DNA of 64,000 bases from Acidimicrobiales bacterium (GTDB taxonomy: Bacteria > Actinomycetota > Acidimicrobiia > Acidimicrobiales > JAUJNH01). Both the position numbers and the translations under genes were made by a program. The number at the start of each line of letters is the position of its first letter. The first letter of the stretch is position 1. The stretch is from positions 124,001 to 188,000 of the forward strand of contig JAUJNH010000004.1 of the NCBI GenBank assembly GCA_030448245.1, written 5' to 3'. The notes under the pieces are model-generated. The model made no database searches, was not told the DNA's origin, and saw only the letters and a program-made list of their open reading frames with translations. Positions 36,456 through 44,421 of this stretch are shown here, piece after piece.

Positions 36456-37201
36456 GACCGGAAGGCCTCGTAGCCGTCGGTCTCGAGCCGCCGCGCCAGC
36501 TGGACCCCGCCGCTCTCGACGATCCGCCCGTCGAGCAGGATGTGGACCACGTCGGGGGCCAGCAGGTCGAGGATCCGCATGTAGTGGGTGATGAGCAGCA
36601 CGCCCAGCTCGGGCCGGGCCCGCCGCACCTCCTGCACCCCCTTGGCCACCACCTTCAGGGCGTCGATGTCGAGGCCTGAGTCAGTCTCGTCGAGGATGGC
36701 GATCTCCGGCTCGAGCACGGCCATCTGAAGGATCTCGTTGCGCTTCTTCTCACCGCCGGAGAAGCCCTCGTTGAGGTAGCGGTCCATCATCGAGTCGTCG
36801 ATCTCGAGGCGCTTGCACCAGTCCATGATCGCCAGACGGGTCTCGAGCACCGACAGGTCCTCGATGCCCTTGCGGGCGGCCAGCGCCTGGCGCAGGAACT
36901 GCCGGATGGGCACCCCCGGGATCTCCTCCGGGTACTGGAAGGCCAGGAACATGCCGGCCTTGCCCCGGGCGTCGACCGGCCACGCCGTCACGTCCTCACC
37001 CTTGAAGCGGATGGCTCCCGCCGTCACCTCGTACTCGGGGTTGGCCAGCAGCGTCTGGGCGAGGGTGCTCTTGCCTGACCCGTTCGGGCCCATCAGCGCA
37101 TGGACCTCGCCGGCCCCGACCACCAGGTCCACGCCCTTGAGGATCTCGGTGCCCTCGACCGACACGTGAAGGCCCTCGACCTCGAACACCGGAGCTGTCA
37201 C
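36452..37201 (-). CDS. sufC: Fe-S cluster assembly ATPase SufC (copy in sufS-sufU operon)
   Basis: A 249-residue ABC ATPase, the standard SufC length. Walker A is GPNGSGKST, signature FSGGEKKRNEILQMA, Walker B IAILDETDSGLDIDALK, and the His switch LLITHYMRIL. It opens with FEVEGLHVSVEGTEILKGVD. The GTG start at 37201 lies 18 bases downstream of the palindrome. It is more canonical than the SufC at 24.2 kb and may be the main partner of SufB and SufD; which copy works with which scaffold is unknown. Confidence 0.92.
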   Translation of the reverse strand: MTAPVFEVEGLHVSVEGTEILKGVDLVVGAGEVHALMGPNGSGKSTLAQTLLANPEYEVTAGAIRFKGEDVTAWPVDARGKAGMFLAFQYPEEIPGVPIRQFLRQALAARKGIEDLSVLETRLAIMDWCKRLEIDDSMMDRYLNEGFSGGEKKRNEILQMAVLEPEIAILDETDSGLDIDALKVVAKGVQEVRRARPELGVLLITHYMRILDLLAPDVVHILLDGRIVESGGVQLARRLETDGYEAFRS

Positions 37202-37210
37202 GCTCCGAGT

Positions 37211-37231
37211 CTATTTGCACTACGCCGGTAG
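37211..37231 (-). promoter_or_regulatory. Palindromic operator candidate upstream of sufC-sufS-sufU
   Basis: Read leftward: CCTACC-GG-CGTAGTGCAAAT. The CTAC and GTAG arms have a four-base centre. TAGTGCAAAT is identical in ten bases to the sequence at the sufB site, at matching position relative to the palindrome. The GTG start is 18 bases after the palindrome. This supports a shared regulator or promoter type for the Suf genes. Confidence 0.55.
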
Positions 37232-37269
37232 GGGAAACCTCCGCCTTGCGCGCCTCACGCCGGCCGCTG

Positions 37270-38241
37270 TCAGACGCCGCTCCAGCCTTCGGGGAGGAGG
37301 AGGTCGCCGTTGGCGTGGCGGTAGAAGACCTGCCAGCCGTGGTAGCCGAAAAAGGCGCGCTCGTTGGCCCGCATCGTCGCGGCGTAGGCCAGGACGCCGT
37401 CGACGTACGCGTACGAGTGGTTGTACGACCAGACCGCGCTCCGCGGGTTGCCGTTGATTCCGTTGCGCTTGAGCAGCCGGGCGGCCGCCTTTGACGCCGC
37501 CGTGAGGTCCTCGATGTCGCCGCCGGCGCCGTACTGGGCCCAGGTGGCGGGCAGGAACTGCATCGGCCCCTTGGCTCCCGCGGTCGACGTGCCCCGGATG
37601 CGGCCCATCCGCGTCTCGACCAGGTGGATGGCGGCCAGGACCTCCCAGGGCACGCCGATCTCCCGGGCTGCCGCTTGGTGGGCGGCCAGCACCGTGTCGG
37701 CCGGGGGCGGGGCCACGATTCGCCACTTCGGCAGCGTCGTGGGCCGGCGCACGTGCATCGAGGCGAGCAGGGCCTCGGCGTCGGCGTTGGCGATGACGGC
37801 CCCGTGCAACGGCGCCGGCACGGACCGCAGCACCTCGGGCCGCCATCCGGGGTTGGCGGCCAGCTGGCGGTACCCGACCTGCTGGGCCAGCCCCAGGGCC
37901 GGCAGGCCGGCGGCAGGGGTGGCCGGGTCCCGCACGGCCAGCTCGACCCTGGCCAGCTCGGCCCCGAGCGCCGCCGGGGTGGCGGGCGGCGGCGGCCCGG
38001 GCCCGGCAGCCGTCGACGGCGCCGGCGGCGGTGGCGGTGGCGACGCCGCGGTGGCGGGCGCCGCCGGCGGCGGCGGCGCTGGCGCTGCGGTCTCGGCCGG
38101 GAGGGGCTCGGTCGCCGCAAGGGCATCCGGCGCCGGCGTCACCGGCACCGGCTCGGCGACCTCGGCCGTCGGCCGGCACGCCGCCGGCGCCAGCAGCACC
38201 ACGGCGAGTCCGGCGGCGATGCTCCTGCGCACGGCTGTCAC
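37270..38241 (-). CDS. Lytic transglycosylase lipoprotein (SLT domain)
   Basis: A 323-residue exported protein. The signal peptide ends in the lipobox APAAC (Cys22). A Pro/Ala-rich linker of about 70 residues follows. The SLT-like catalytic domain has AIHLVETRMGRIRGTSTAGA (catalytic Glu in VETRMG), KGPMQFLPATWAQYG, and IEDLTAASKAAARLLKRNG. It would cut peptidoglycan glycan strands. It is the only gene between the Suf operon and the DUF4235 gene. Confidence 0.85.
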   Translation of the reverse strand: MTAVRRSIAAGLAVVLLAPAACRPTAEVAEPVPVTPAPDALAATEPLPAETAAPAPPPPAAPATAASPPPPPPAPSTAAGPGPPPPATPAALGAELARVELAVRDPATPAAGLPALGLAQQVGYRQLAANPGWRPEVLRSVPAPLHGAVIANADAEALLASMHVRRPTTLPKWRIVAPPPADTVLAAHQAAAREIGVPWEVLAAIHLVETRMGRIRGTSTAGAKGPMQFLPATWAQYGAGGDIEDLTAASKAAARLLKRNGINGNPRSAVWSYNHSYAYVDGVLAYAATMRANERAFFGYHGWQVFYRHANGDLLLPEGWSGV

Positions 38242-38390
38242 GCTACCGACCGCGTCCGCCCGTCGAGCTCCACCGGCTGCTCGTGGCGGTTCCAGGCCGA
38301 CGTCGTCGGCGACTGTCGGCCCGGGCCGCCGCTCGGGCGGCGCCCGACCCTCGGGGTTCGCAGCCGGCCCGCGGCGGGCAGATCAGGCCC

Positions 38391-38678
38391 ATGGACGACA
38401 AGCGGCTCCTGTGGAAGGTCCTCGGCACCGGGAGTGGGCTGGTGGCGGGCATGGTGACCAAGTCGCTGCTGCGCCTCGTGTGGCGCCGGCTGAGGGGTGG
38501 CGACCCGCCGAGCAACCCGGCGGCGCCCGGCACCTCCTGGGGTGAGGCCGTGGCCTGGGCCGTGTCGTCGGGGGTGGCGGTGGCGGTGACCCGCCTCGTC
38601 GCCCAGCGCGGCGCCGCCGAGGCCTGGAAGGCGACGGGCGGCACCTACCCGCCCGGCCTGGAAGAGGTCAGCCCGTAG
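38391..38678 (+). CDS. DUF4235 family membrane protein
   Basis: A 95-residue small protein matching DUF4235: WKVLGTGSGLVAGMVTKSLL forms the first hydrophobic helix and EAVAWAVSSGVAVAVTRLVA the second, with KATGGTYPPGLEE at the end. Actinobacterial, function unknown. Its last 11 bases overlap the end of the convergent gene. Confidence 0.82.
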   Translation: MDDKRLLWKVLGTGSGLVAGMVTKSLLRLVWRRLRGGDPPSNPAAPGTSWGEAVAWAVSSGVAVAVTRLVAQRGAAEAWKATGGTYPPGLEEVSP

Positions 38679-39066
38679 GCGACGCCGCGTCCCGCAGGTC
38701 CTCCTTCCACGACCGGAACCGGGTGTGGGTGGTGCCGCTCGGGCCGACGCCCTCGGCCGTGCCGTCGGAGAACAGCCGCAGGACGTAGCGCTCGCTGAGG
38801 TCGTCGGCGGCGAGCGCCATGTAGCGGGCGTCGCCGCCACTGGCCGGACCAGCCCGCCACAGGAGCCACCGGTGGATGCGCCGCAGGTAACCGACCCGAT
38901 GGTGGCCCAGGTCGGCCCCCAGCTCCACCAGCTCCGGCGGCGCCTCGACCCAGGCCGTGGCCACGATCGTCCGGTCGCGGGTCGGGGTGTCCGGCAGCTC
39001 GTCGGTGTGGACGGGGCGGTCGTCGTCGGGCCGCTGGTGGTAGGGGAGGCCTGCCGATTCGCTCAC
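38668..39066 (-). CDS. Hypothetical protein
   Basis: A 132-residue protein. Its GTG start at 39066 overlaps the nitroreductase stop by four bases, so it is translationally coupled to that enzyme. It contains TRDRTIVATAWVEAPPELVE and HHRVGYLRRIHRWLLWRAG, then LSERYVLRLFSDGTAEGVGP. No family recognised; it may be a small beta-rich protein. Confidence 0.62.
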   Translation of the reverse strand: MSESAGLPYHQRPDDDRPVHTDELPDTPTRDRTIVATAWVEAPPELVELGADLGHHRVGYLRRIHRWLLWRAGPASGGDARYMALAADDLSERYVLRLFSDGTAEGVGPSGTTHTRFRSWKEDLRDAASPTG

Positions 39067-39641
39067 GGCGGCGGCCAGGGGAGCAGCAGGCCCTCGAGGC
39101 TGGGATCGTTCGCAGCCGGCGCCACGCCGTCGCGATACGAGCCCAGGTAGAGCCAGCCCACGATGGCGTCCGAGGCGTCGAGGCCCAGGGCAGCCTTCAC
39201 GTTCGGGTCGTAGGCGGGGTCGCCGGTCCGCCACATCGAGCCGTACCCCAGGCCGGTGGCGGCCAGGCAGGCGTTCTGGGCGGCCGCGGCCGCCGCCGCC
39301 CGCTGCTCGTCCCACGGCACGCCCGCCGCCGGCTGGCGCACCGCCGACACCACCAGGACCAGGGGTGCCCGGCCCAGCTTGGTCCGCTCCTTCTCGCGCT
39401 TGGCCGGGACGGGCTCGGTGCCGGCGGCGGCGCAGCGGGCCGTGTAGGCGTCAGCCAGCACCCGGCCAAAGGCGTCCTTGGCTGTCCCCTCGAGGACGGT
39501 GAAGCGGAAGGGCCGCAGGCGCTCGTGGTCAGGGGCGGCGGCGGCGGCCCGCAGGATGGTCCGCAGGTCCTCGCCGGCCGGTGCCGGACCCACCAGCCGG
39601 CCGGTGGAGCGCCGGGCGAACAGCACCTCGATGGCATCCAC
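39063..39641 (-). CDS. Nitroreductase family protein (YdjA-like)
   Basis: A 192-residue FMN-dependent oxidoreductase. FMN contacts are in LFARRSTGRLVGPAP and APDHERLRPFRFTVLEG; AAAAAAQNACLAATGLGYGSMW is the central helix and GYGSMWRTG the following loop. It is close to the single-domain YdjA/TdcD-like nitroreductases that reduce nitro or quinone groups. First gene of a two-gene leftward unit. Confidence 0.85.
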   Translation of the reverse strand: MDAIEVLFARRSTGRLVGPAPAGEDLRTILRAAAAAPDHERLRPFRFTVLEGTAKDAFGRVLADAYTARCAAAGTEPVPAKREKERTKLGRAPLVLVVSAVRQPAAGVPWDEQRAAAAAAAQNACLAATGLGYGSMWRTGDPAYDPNVKAALGLDASDAIVGWLYLGSYRDGVAPAANDPSLEGLLLPWPPP

Positions 39642-39672
39642 GGCCCGGCTCAGGGTAGCGGGGGGCCGCCCG

Positions 39673-40881
39673 TCAGCCCGGGTAGCCGGTCAGCCCTGGC
39701 AGGGGAAGCTCGTCGGCGTCGACCGCCTCCGCGCCGATCGGGATGCCATGCACCGCAGGCCGCAGGAAGTGCTTGCCCAGGGTCTCCTCCTGGCCCTGGT
39801 AGCTCGAGCCGATGCTGGCGCCGTACAGCTGCTGGGGCTCTTCGAGCATGTGCTCGAAGGTCAGCTTGCACACCCGCTGGCCGCTCTCGACCATGAAGGG
39901 GACGTCGTGGGCCCGCACCTCGAGGGCGGCCCGCGAGCCCCGCAGCCATCCCTGGGGGTCGTAGCCGAAACCGGGGTCGAAGAACCCGGCGTAGTGGGTG
40001 CGCAGCTCGCCGCTGGTCGGGTCGTAGGCGGTCATCTCGGACGCCAGCGACGGGGGGATCTGCACCGACTCCTTCGACATCAGCAGGTAGAAGCGCTGGG
40101 GGGAGAGCACGATGCGGTCGCCCTCCTCGCGCTCGGCCGCCTCCCAGTACGGCCGCGGGTCGGCCGGCCGGGTGGCCGTGAGGTCGAGCAGGGGCGCGTT
40201 GTCCCGAGCCCGGTAGCCGACCCGGCCGCTGTCGTCGCCCCGCAGGTCGAGGCTGAGGAACATGCCGTCGGACAAAGCCAGCCGATCGGGAGGCACGGGG
40301 CGGCCGCGGTCGAACAGCAGCGGGGTGTGCTCGTGGAACGACCGGATGTCGGCGTCGTCCAGCTCGGCCCGCCCCACCGACAGCCGCAGCTGGTTGAGGC
40401 TGAGGTCCTCGCGGACGCGCACGGCGAACGACAGGGGGACCACCTCGAGGTACAGCGGGCCGTCGTAGCCGTCGGACACCTCGTCGAAGCGGTAGCTCTC
40501 GTCGGTGATCACGCGGGTGAACACGTCGGCTCTCCCCGTCGAGCTCTTCGGGTTGGCCTTGGCCCGCATCCCGGCGGGCAGCGACACCCGTTCCTTCAGC
40601 GGGATGAGGTACGGCCGGTTGGTCTCGAGCAGCGCCCCGTCCCGGTGGAGGTCGAGCTCACCGAGGATGTAGTCCTTCATCTTGACGTCGACCGTGTGGC
40701 GGTCGGGCAGGAAGCTGCAGCGGATCCGGTAGGCGACCTCGCCCAGCCGCAGGTCGAGGCTGGCCGGCTGCACGTTCCTGCGGGGGATCGTGAAGCTTCC
40801 GGCCGAGATGATCCCCTCGTCGATGGCCTCGTGCAGGCGCTGGCTGGGCAGGACCCCTCGGGCCTCGGCCGGCAGCTTCAT
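39673..40881 (-). CDS. dcd: Two-domain 2'-deoxycytidine 5'-triphosphate deaminase (DCD)
   Basis: A 402-residue protein, twice the length of ordinary Dcd, made of two dUTPase-like folds as in the family known mainly from Alphaproteobacteria. Domain 1 contains VQPASLDLRLGEVAYRI and MRAKANPKSSTGRADVF (the SSxGR motif). Domain 2 contains GMFLSLDLRGDDSGRVGYR and PFMVESGQRVCKLTFEHM. It likely turns dCTP to dUTP, feeding dTTP synthesis. ATG at 40881 was chosen because the upstream frame continues through low-quality low-complexity sequence; LGRSSPRLAQRA just before could be part of the true N-terminus. The corrupted inverted copy at 60.5-61.1 kb derives from this gene. Confidence 0.82.
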   Translation of the reverse strand: MKLPAEARGVLPSQRLHEAIDEGIISAGSFTIPRRNVQPASLDLRLGEVAYRIRCSFLPDRHTVDVKMKDYILGELDLHRDGALLETNRPYLIPLKERVSLPAGMRAKANPKSSTGRADVFTRVITDESYRFDEVSDGYDGPLYLEVVPLSFAVRVREDLSLNQLRLSVGRAELDDADIRSFHEHTPLLFDRGRPVPPDRLALSDGMFLSLDLRGDDSGRVGYRARDNAPLLDLTATRPADPRPYWEAAEREEGDRIVLSPQRFYLLMSKESVQIPPSLASEMTAYDPTSGELRTHYAGFFDPGFGYDPQGWLRGSRAALEVRAHDVPFMVESGQRVCKLTFEHMLEEPQQLYGASIGSSYQGQEETLGKHFLRPAVHGIPIGAEAVDADELPLPGLTGYPG

Positions 40882-41055
40882 CGCCCGCTGCGCCAGCCGG
40901 GGGCTGGACCGGCCGAGGTGCTCAGCGAGCAGCGGGCCGCCGCCCGGCGCAGCGGAGGGGCCATGGGCACGGCATCGTACCGTCGCGGGTCGGCCGGCCA
41001 ATGGGTGCAATGGGGCCGGACCTCCAGGCGGCCTCGGACGGGCCGGACCGGTGCG

Positions 41056-41589
41056 TCAGGTCGGATCCGTCCGCAGCTGCCGCATCGCCACCAGGGCTCG
41101 GGCGGCGAGGACGGCGGCCAGCACCGTCAGGACCACGGCGGGGACGAGGCCGCGGCCGAACGCGGTCAGGTAGGAGTCGAGGCCGCCTTCGCGGTGATCC
41201 ACGTCGACCCTGAGTGGGATGGTCGATGTGCAGCTGACCCGGTGCCGCCCGTCCCGCTGCACCCGCACGGCCCCGAAGCCGGCCTCGGTGCTCACCGGTG
41301 GCGCCTCGCGGCCGCCGGCCAGCTCGGTCACCGTGCAGGCCGGGCGCGACTCGCTGAGCGGCGGCCCTCCGCCGGGGGCGTTGCGCACCACGAACAGCTC
41401 GTGCACGCCGCGGTCCAGGCGCCCCTCCGCCTGGCCCGGCGAACGGACGGTCAGCCGTGGGTGCTGGAGGTCGAGCACGCCCACCACCGCGACGGCGGTG
41501 CCGAGACCGAGGCCGAGGGCCAGGGTGCAGGTGGCCAGGAGCAGGCGAGCGGCGACCCGCTGCTTGACCGGCGGTGGCCGCCCCGTCAC
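41056..41589 (-). CDS. Hypothetical membrane protein
   Basis: A 177-residue protein with two membrane helices (LLLATCTLALGLGLGTAVAVV near the start and FGRGLVPAVVLTVLAAVLAA near the end). The roughly 100 residues between them are extracytoplasmic with two cysteines. Its GTG start overlaps the MBL-hydrolase stop (GTGA). Not recognised. Confidence 0.65.
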   Translation of the reverse strand: MTGRPPPVKQRVAARLLLATCTLALGLGLGTAVAVVGVLDLQHPRLTVRSPGQAEGRLDRGVHELFVVRNAPGGGPPLSESRPACTVTELAGGREAPPVSTEAGFGAVRVQRDGRHRVSCTSTIPLRVDVDHREGGLDSYLTAFGRGLVPAVVLTVLAAVLAARALVAMRQLRTDPT

Positions 41590-42203
41590 CAGCCCCGGTC
41601 CGCCCACTCCTGGAGGTGGGGGTGCTCGGCGCCGATCGTGGTGTCGGCGCCGTGGCCGGGGAGGACCAGGGTGCCGGGGTCGAGGGGGAAGAGGCGCTCG
41701 TCGATCGACCGGAGGATCGTGGGGAAGTCGCCGCCGGGCAGGCTGGTCTTCCCCGGCCCGCCGGGGAAGAGCGTGTCGCCGCTGAACAGCAGCGGCGTGC
41801 CCTCCAGGAGGAAGCACATCGAGCCCGGGGTGTGGCCGGGGGTGGCGAGGGTTTTGAGGCGGAGCTCGCCGACCTCGACGACCGAGTCGTCCTCGAGCAG
41901 CGAGTCGTAGGAGGGCAGCATCGGAGCGTCGGCCGCAGTGATGGCCACGTCGTAGCCCGCGTCGCGCAGGGCGGGGACGGCCTGGATGTGGTCCCAGTGG
42001 CCGTGCGTCTCGAGGACCCGGCGCACGCCGAGCCGCTGGCACAGCGGGAGAAGCCGGTCGTGCTCGTTGGCCGCGTCGAGCAGCACGGCCTCCCCCGTCC
42101 GCTTGCAGCGGATGATGAAGACGTTGTTGTCGACCGGGCCCACCACCAGCGAGTGGACCTCGGCACCGCTGTCGGACCAGTGGAGCCGCACGGGGGTGGC
42201 CAT
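41586..42203 (-). CDS. MBL-fold metallo-hydrolase (glyoxalase II-like)
   Basis: A 205-residue metallo-beta-lactamase-fold hydrolase. The zinc motif is THGHWDHIQ (His67, His69, Asp71, His72); further ligands are in TPGHTPGSMCF, the GDTLF segment and VLPGHGADT. This set is typical of glyoxalase II-like thioester hydrolases, including bacillithiol or mycothiol-linked types. Substrate unknown. It is coupled with the membrane protein downstream. Confidence 0.88.
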   Translation of the reverse strand: MATPVRLHWSDSGAEVHSLVVGPVDNNVFIIRCKRTGEAVLLDAANEHDRLLPLCQRLGVRRVLETHGHWDHIQAVPALRDAGYDVAITAADAPMLPSYDSLLEDDSVVEVGELRLKTLATPGHTPGSMCFLLEGTPLLFSGDTLFPGGPGKTSLPGGDFPTILRSIDERLFPLDPGTLVLPGHGADTTIGAEHPHLQEWADRGW

Positions 42204-42308
42204 GCCGTCGAGCCTGCCATCGATCCACCAGGTCGATGTGGGCGAGTACGCCTGCGGCGGGTGGGATGATCAGCCGGTGGCCCGGTCGCCGGCAGGGAGG
42301 ACGCACCG

Positions 42309-43424
42309 ATGAGCTTCGCCTTCAGCGAGGACCAGGAGGAGCTGCGGGCCGGGATCCGCCGGTTCCTCGAGCAGAAGTCGCCGGAGTCGGAGGTGCGCCG
42401 GCTGATGGAGACGGCCGAGGGCTACGACCCGGGAGTGTGGTCGCAGATGAGCGACCAGCTGGGGCTCCAGGGCCTGGCCATCCCCGAGGAGCTCGGCGGC
42501 CAGGGCTTCGGCTTCGTCGAGCTCGGCATCGTCCTCGAGGAGATGGGCCGGGCGCTGCTGTGCGCCCCCTTCTTCTCGTCGGTCGTGCTGGCCGCCAACC
42601 TGCTGCTGGTGTCCGGCGACGCAGAGGCGCAGGCCCGCCACCTGCCGGGGATCGCCAGCGGCGAGACCATCGCCACGGTGGGGCTGACCGAGGACGCAGG
42701 CCGTTGGGACGAAGCCGGGATCGCCCTCCGCGCCACCAGGTCGGGCGCGGGCCACGCCCTCACCGGCCACAAGACCTACGTCCTCGACGGGTTGGTGGCC
42801 GACCTGCTCCTGGTCCCGGCCACGACCGAAGCCGGCACGTCGATCTTCGCCGTCCAGGCTGACGCCGCCGGGCTCACCCGCACGCCGCTCAGCACGATGG
42901 ACCTGACCCGCAAGCAGGCCCGGATCGAGCTGGACGGCGTGGCCGGCGAGCTCGTGGGCACCGACGGAGGGGGCTGGCCCATCCTGTCCAAGACCCTCGA
43001 CCTGGCCGCGGTGGGGCTGGCCAACGAGCAGGTGGGAGGCGCCCAGCGCGTCCTCGAGATGAGCGTGCAGTACGCCAAGGACCGGATCCAGTTCGGGCGG
43101 CCGATCGGGTCGTTCCAGGCCATCAAGCACAAGTGCGCCGACCTGCTGGTCGAGGTCGAGTCGGCCAAGTCGGCCGCCTACTACGGCAGCTGGTGCGCCC
43201 AGGAGGACAGCGGCGAGCTGCCGGTCGTCGCCTCGCTGGCCAAGGCGTACTGCTCCGACGCCTACTTCCACGCCGCCGGCGAGAGCATCCAGATCCACGG
43301 GGGCATCGGCTTCACCTGGGAGCACCCCGCCCACCTGTACTTCAAGCGGGCCAAGACGACCGAGCTGCTGCTGGGCGACCCGACCTACCACCGCGAGCTG
43401 CTCGCCCAGCGCGTCGGCATCTGA
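42309..43424 (+). CDS. Acyl-CoA dehydrogenase
   Basis: A 371-residue FAD enzyme with the three ACAD domains: N-terminal helices (FSEDQEELRAGIRRFLEQ), a beta domain (TIATVGLTEDAGRWDE), and a C-terminal helical domain (VQYAKDRIQFGRPIGSFQAIKH-type stretch; then QIHGGIGFTWEHPAHLYFKR). The GGIGFTWEH end resembles FadE-type enzymes acting on steroid or branched acyl-CoA. ATG at 42309, divergent from the MBL gene. Confidence 0.88.
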   Translation: MSFAFSEDQEELRAGIRRFLEQKSPESEVRRLMETAEGYDPGVWSQMSDQLGLQGLAIPEELGGQGFGFVELGIVLEEMGRALLCAPFFSSVVLAANLLLVSGDAEAQARHLPGIASGETIATVGLTEDAGRWDEAGIALRATRSGAGHALTGHKTYVLDGLVADLLLVPATTEAGTSIFAVQADAAGLTRTPLSTMDLTRKQARIELDGVAGELVGTDGGGWPILSKTLDLAAVGLANEQVGGAQRVLEMSVQYAKDRIQFGRPIGSFQAIKHKCADLLVEVESAKSAAYYGSWCAQEDSGELPVVASLAKAYCSDAYFHAAGESIQIHGGIGFTWEHPAHLYFKRAKTTELLLGDPTYHRELLAQRVGI

Positions 43425-43469
43425 CCCCGTCGGCTGCCAGACGCCGCGGGCCGCCGGTACGTTCTGGAG

Positions 43470-43898
43470 GTGGCCATCGTCATCTCGGTCCTCGTCATCG
43501 CCCTCGTCATGGCGGTGGCGGCCGGCGCCATCGGCCGTGAGGCCCGGCGACTCGACGGCCTCCCGCCGCGAGCCGTGTTCGACCTCGACGAGGCCGTCCA
43601 GTGGGTGGCCGACCACCTGCCCGAGGACGTCACCGCGCAGCTCTCCTACGACGAGGTCCGCCAGATCCTGGACCACAGCCTCGATCACCTGCGTGAACTG
43701 GGGCTGGCGGGCAGCACCACCGGCGAGCCGGTCGAGGGCGAGGTCGTGGTCGACGAGGCCGAGGCGCTCGCCGCCGTCCTCGACCGGGCCGAGCAGGCCG
43801 GCATGGAGGTGAGCCCGCACCAGGTGCAGGCCGTGCTGGCCGCCCAGCTCGCCTACCTGCAGGCGATCTCGGCGGTCGGCCCTCCTGCCGAGGAGTAG
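43470..43898 (+). CDS. Single-helix membrane-anchored hypothetical protein
   Basis: A 142-residue protein starting at a GTG with one helix (IVISVLVIALVMAVAAGAIG). The soluble part is acidic and helical (VQWVADHLPEDVTAQLSYDE, EVVVDEAEALAAVLDRAEQA). The GGAGG sits almost on the GTG, so the start is uncertain, but the helix requires it. No family recognised. Probably co-transcribed with the acyl-CoA dehydrogenase. Confidence 0.62.
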   Translation: MAIVISVLVIALVMAVAAGAIGREARRLDGLPPRAVFDLDEAVQWVADHLPEDVTAQLSYDEVRQILDHSLDHLRELGLAGSTTGEPVEGEVVVDEAEALAAVLDRAEQAGMEVSPHQVQAVLAAQLAYLQAISAVGPPAEE

Positions 43899-44189
43899 CG
43901 CAGGGCGGAAAGCTGCACACGTACGGCGCGTCCTGTGGTTCACTTTCCGGCACCAGAGGAAGGAGGTGGTCCAGCTGAAGATCGGTAGTCATCCTGGGAC
44001 CCTGGAGGTGGGCGGCCGCTAGCGGCTGCTGGTCCGCTGGTGGAATCCCACCGGCCCACCGTTCCGGAGGCGTGCGAGACCTCGTCCCGCTCGCGCCAAC
44101 ACATCGTCGCCGGATCTTTCCAGCGAGCTGTCGGAGCAGGCCCTTCCCGTCCCCGGGGAGGGCCTGCGCCGCGCTTAGATGGCGGGCCC
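43899..44189 (+). other. Intergenic region with SD-like block and hairpin
   Basis: 291 bases without a supported gene. At about 43960-43973 the sequence AAGGAGGTGGTCC is nearly a perfect anti-16S ribosome-binding site, but no ATG or GTG is placed to use it; the only frame after it ends within 18 codons. At 44136-44167 GCAGGCCCT and AGGGCCTGC form a strong hairpin just before the next gene, possibly a terminator. Confidence 0.4.
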
Positions 44190-44408
44190 ATGGCCACGCG
44201 CCCCCCTCGCCTCGAGCACCACCGGTTCGTCGGTGACAAGCGCTCCCAGGTCGTCTACGACCTCGACGACCCGCTCCTCGACGAGGCGGTCGTCCACGAG
44301 CTGCTGCAGAGCGAGCAGTACGTCGTCTTCGGGCCCGACACGCTGCCCGAGGCCCGGAACCGGTCCTACACGCTGTCCAAGGCGCAACGCCACCGCACGC
44401 GGGCCTAG
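44190..44408 (+). CDS. Small hypothetical protein
   Basis: A 72-residue soluble protein, ATG at 44190, with RLEHHRFVGDKRSQVVYDLD and VVHELLQSEQYVVFGPDTLP. Balanced composition and codon use suggest a real gene. It is 13 bases before the hydrolase gene. Function unknown. Confidence 0.6.
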   Translation: MATRPPRLEHHRFVGDKRSQVVYDLDDPLLDEAVVHELLQSEQYVVFGPDTLPEARNRSYTLSKAQRHRTRA

Positions 44409-44421
44409 GCCGCTGGCCCCG

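Noticed and set aside
43955-43975. End of a 16S rRNA gene in reverse
   Set aside because: Only the ribosome-binding-site-like block resembles the 16S 3' end complement. No further rRNA sequence follows on either strand.
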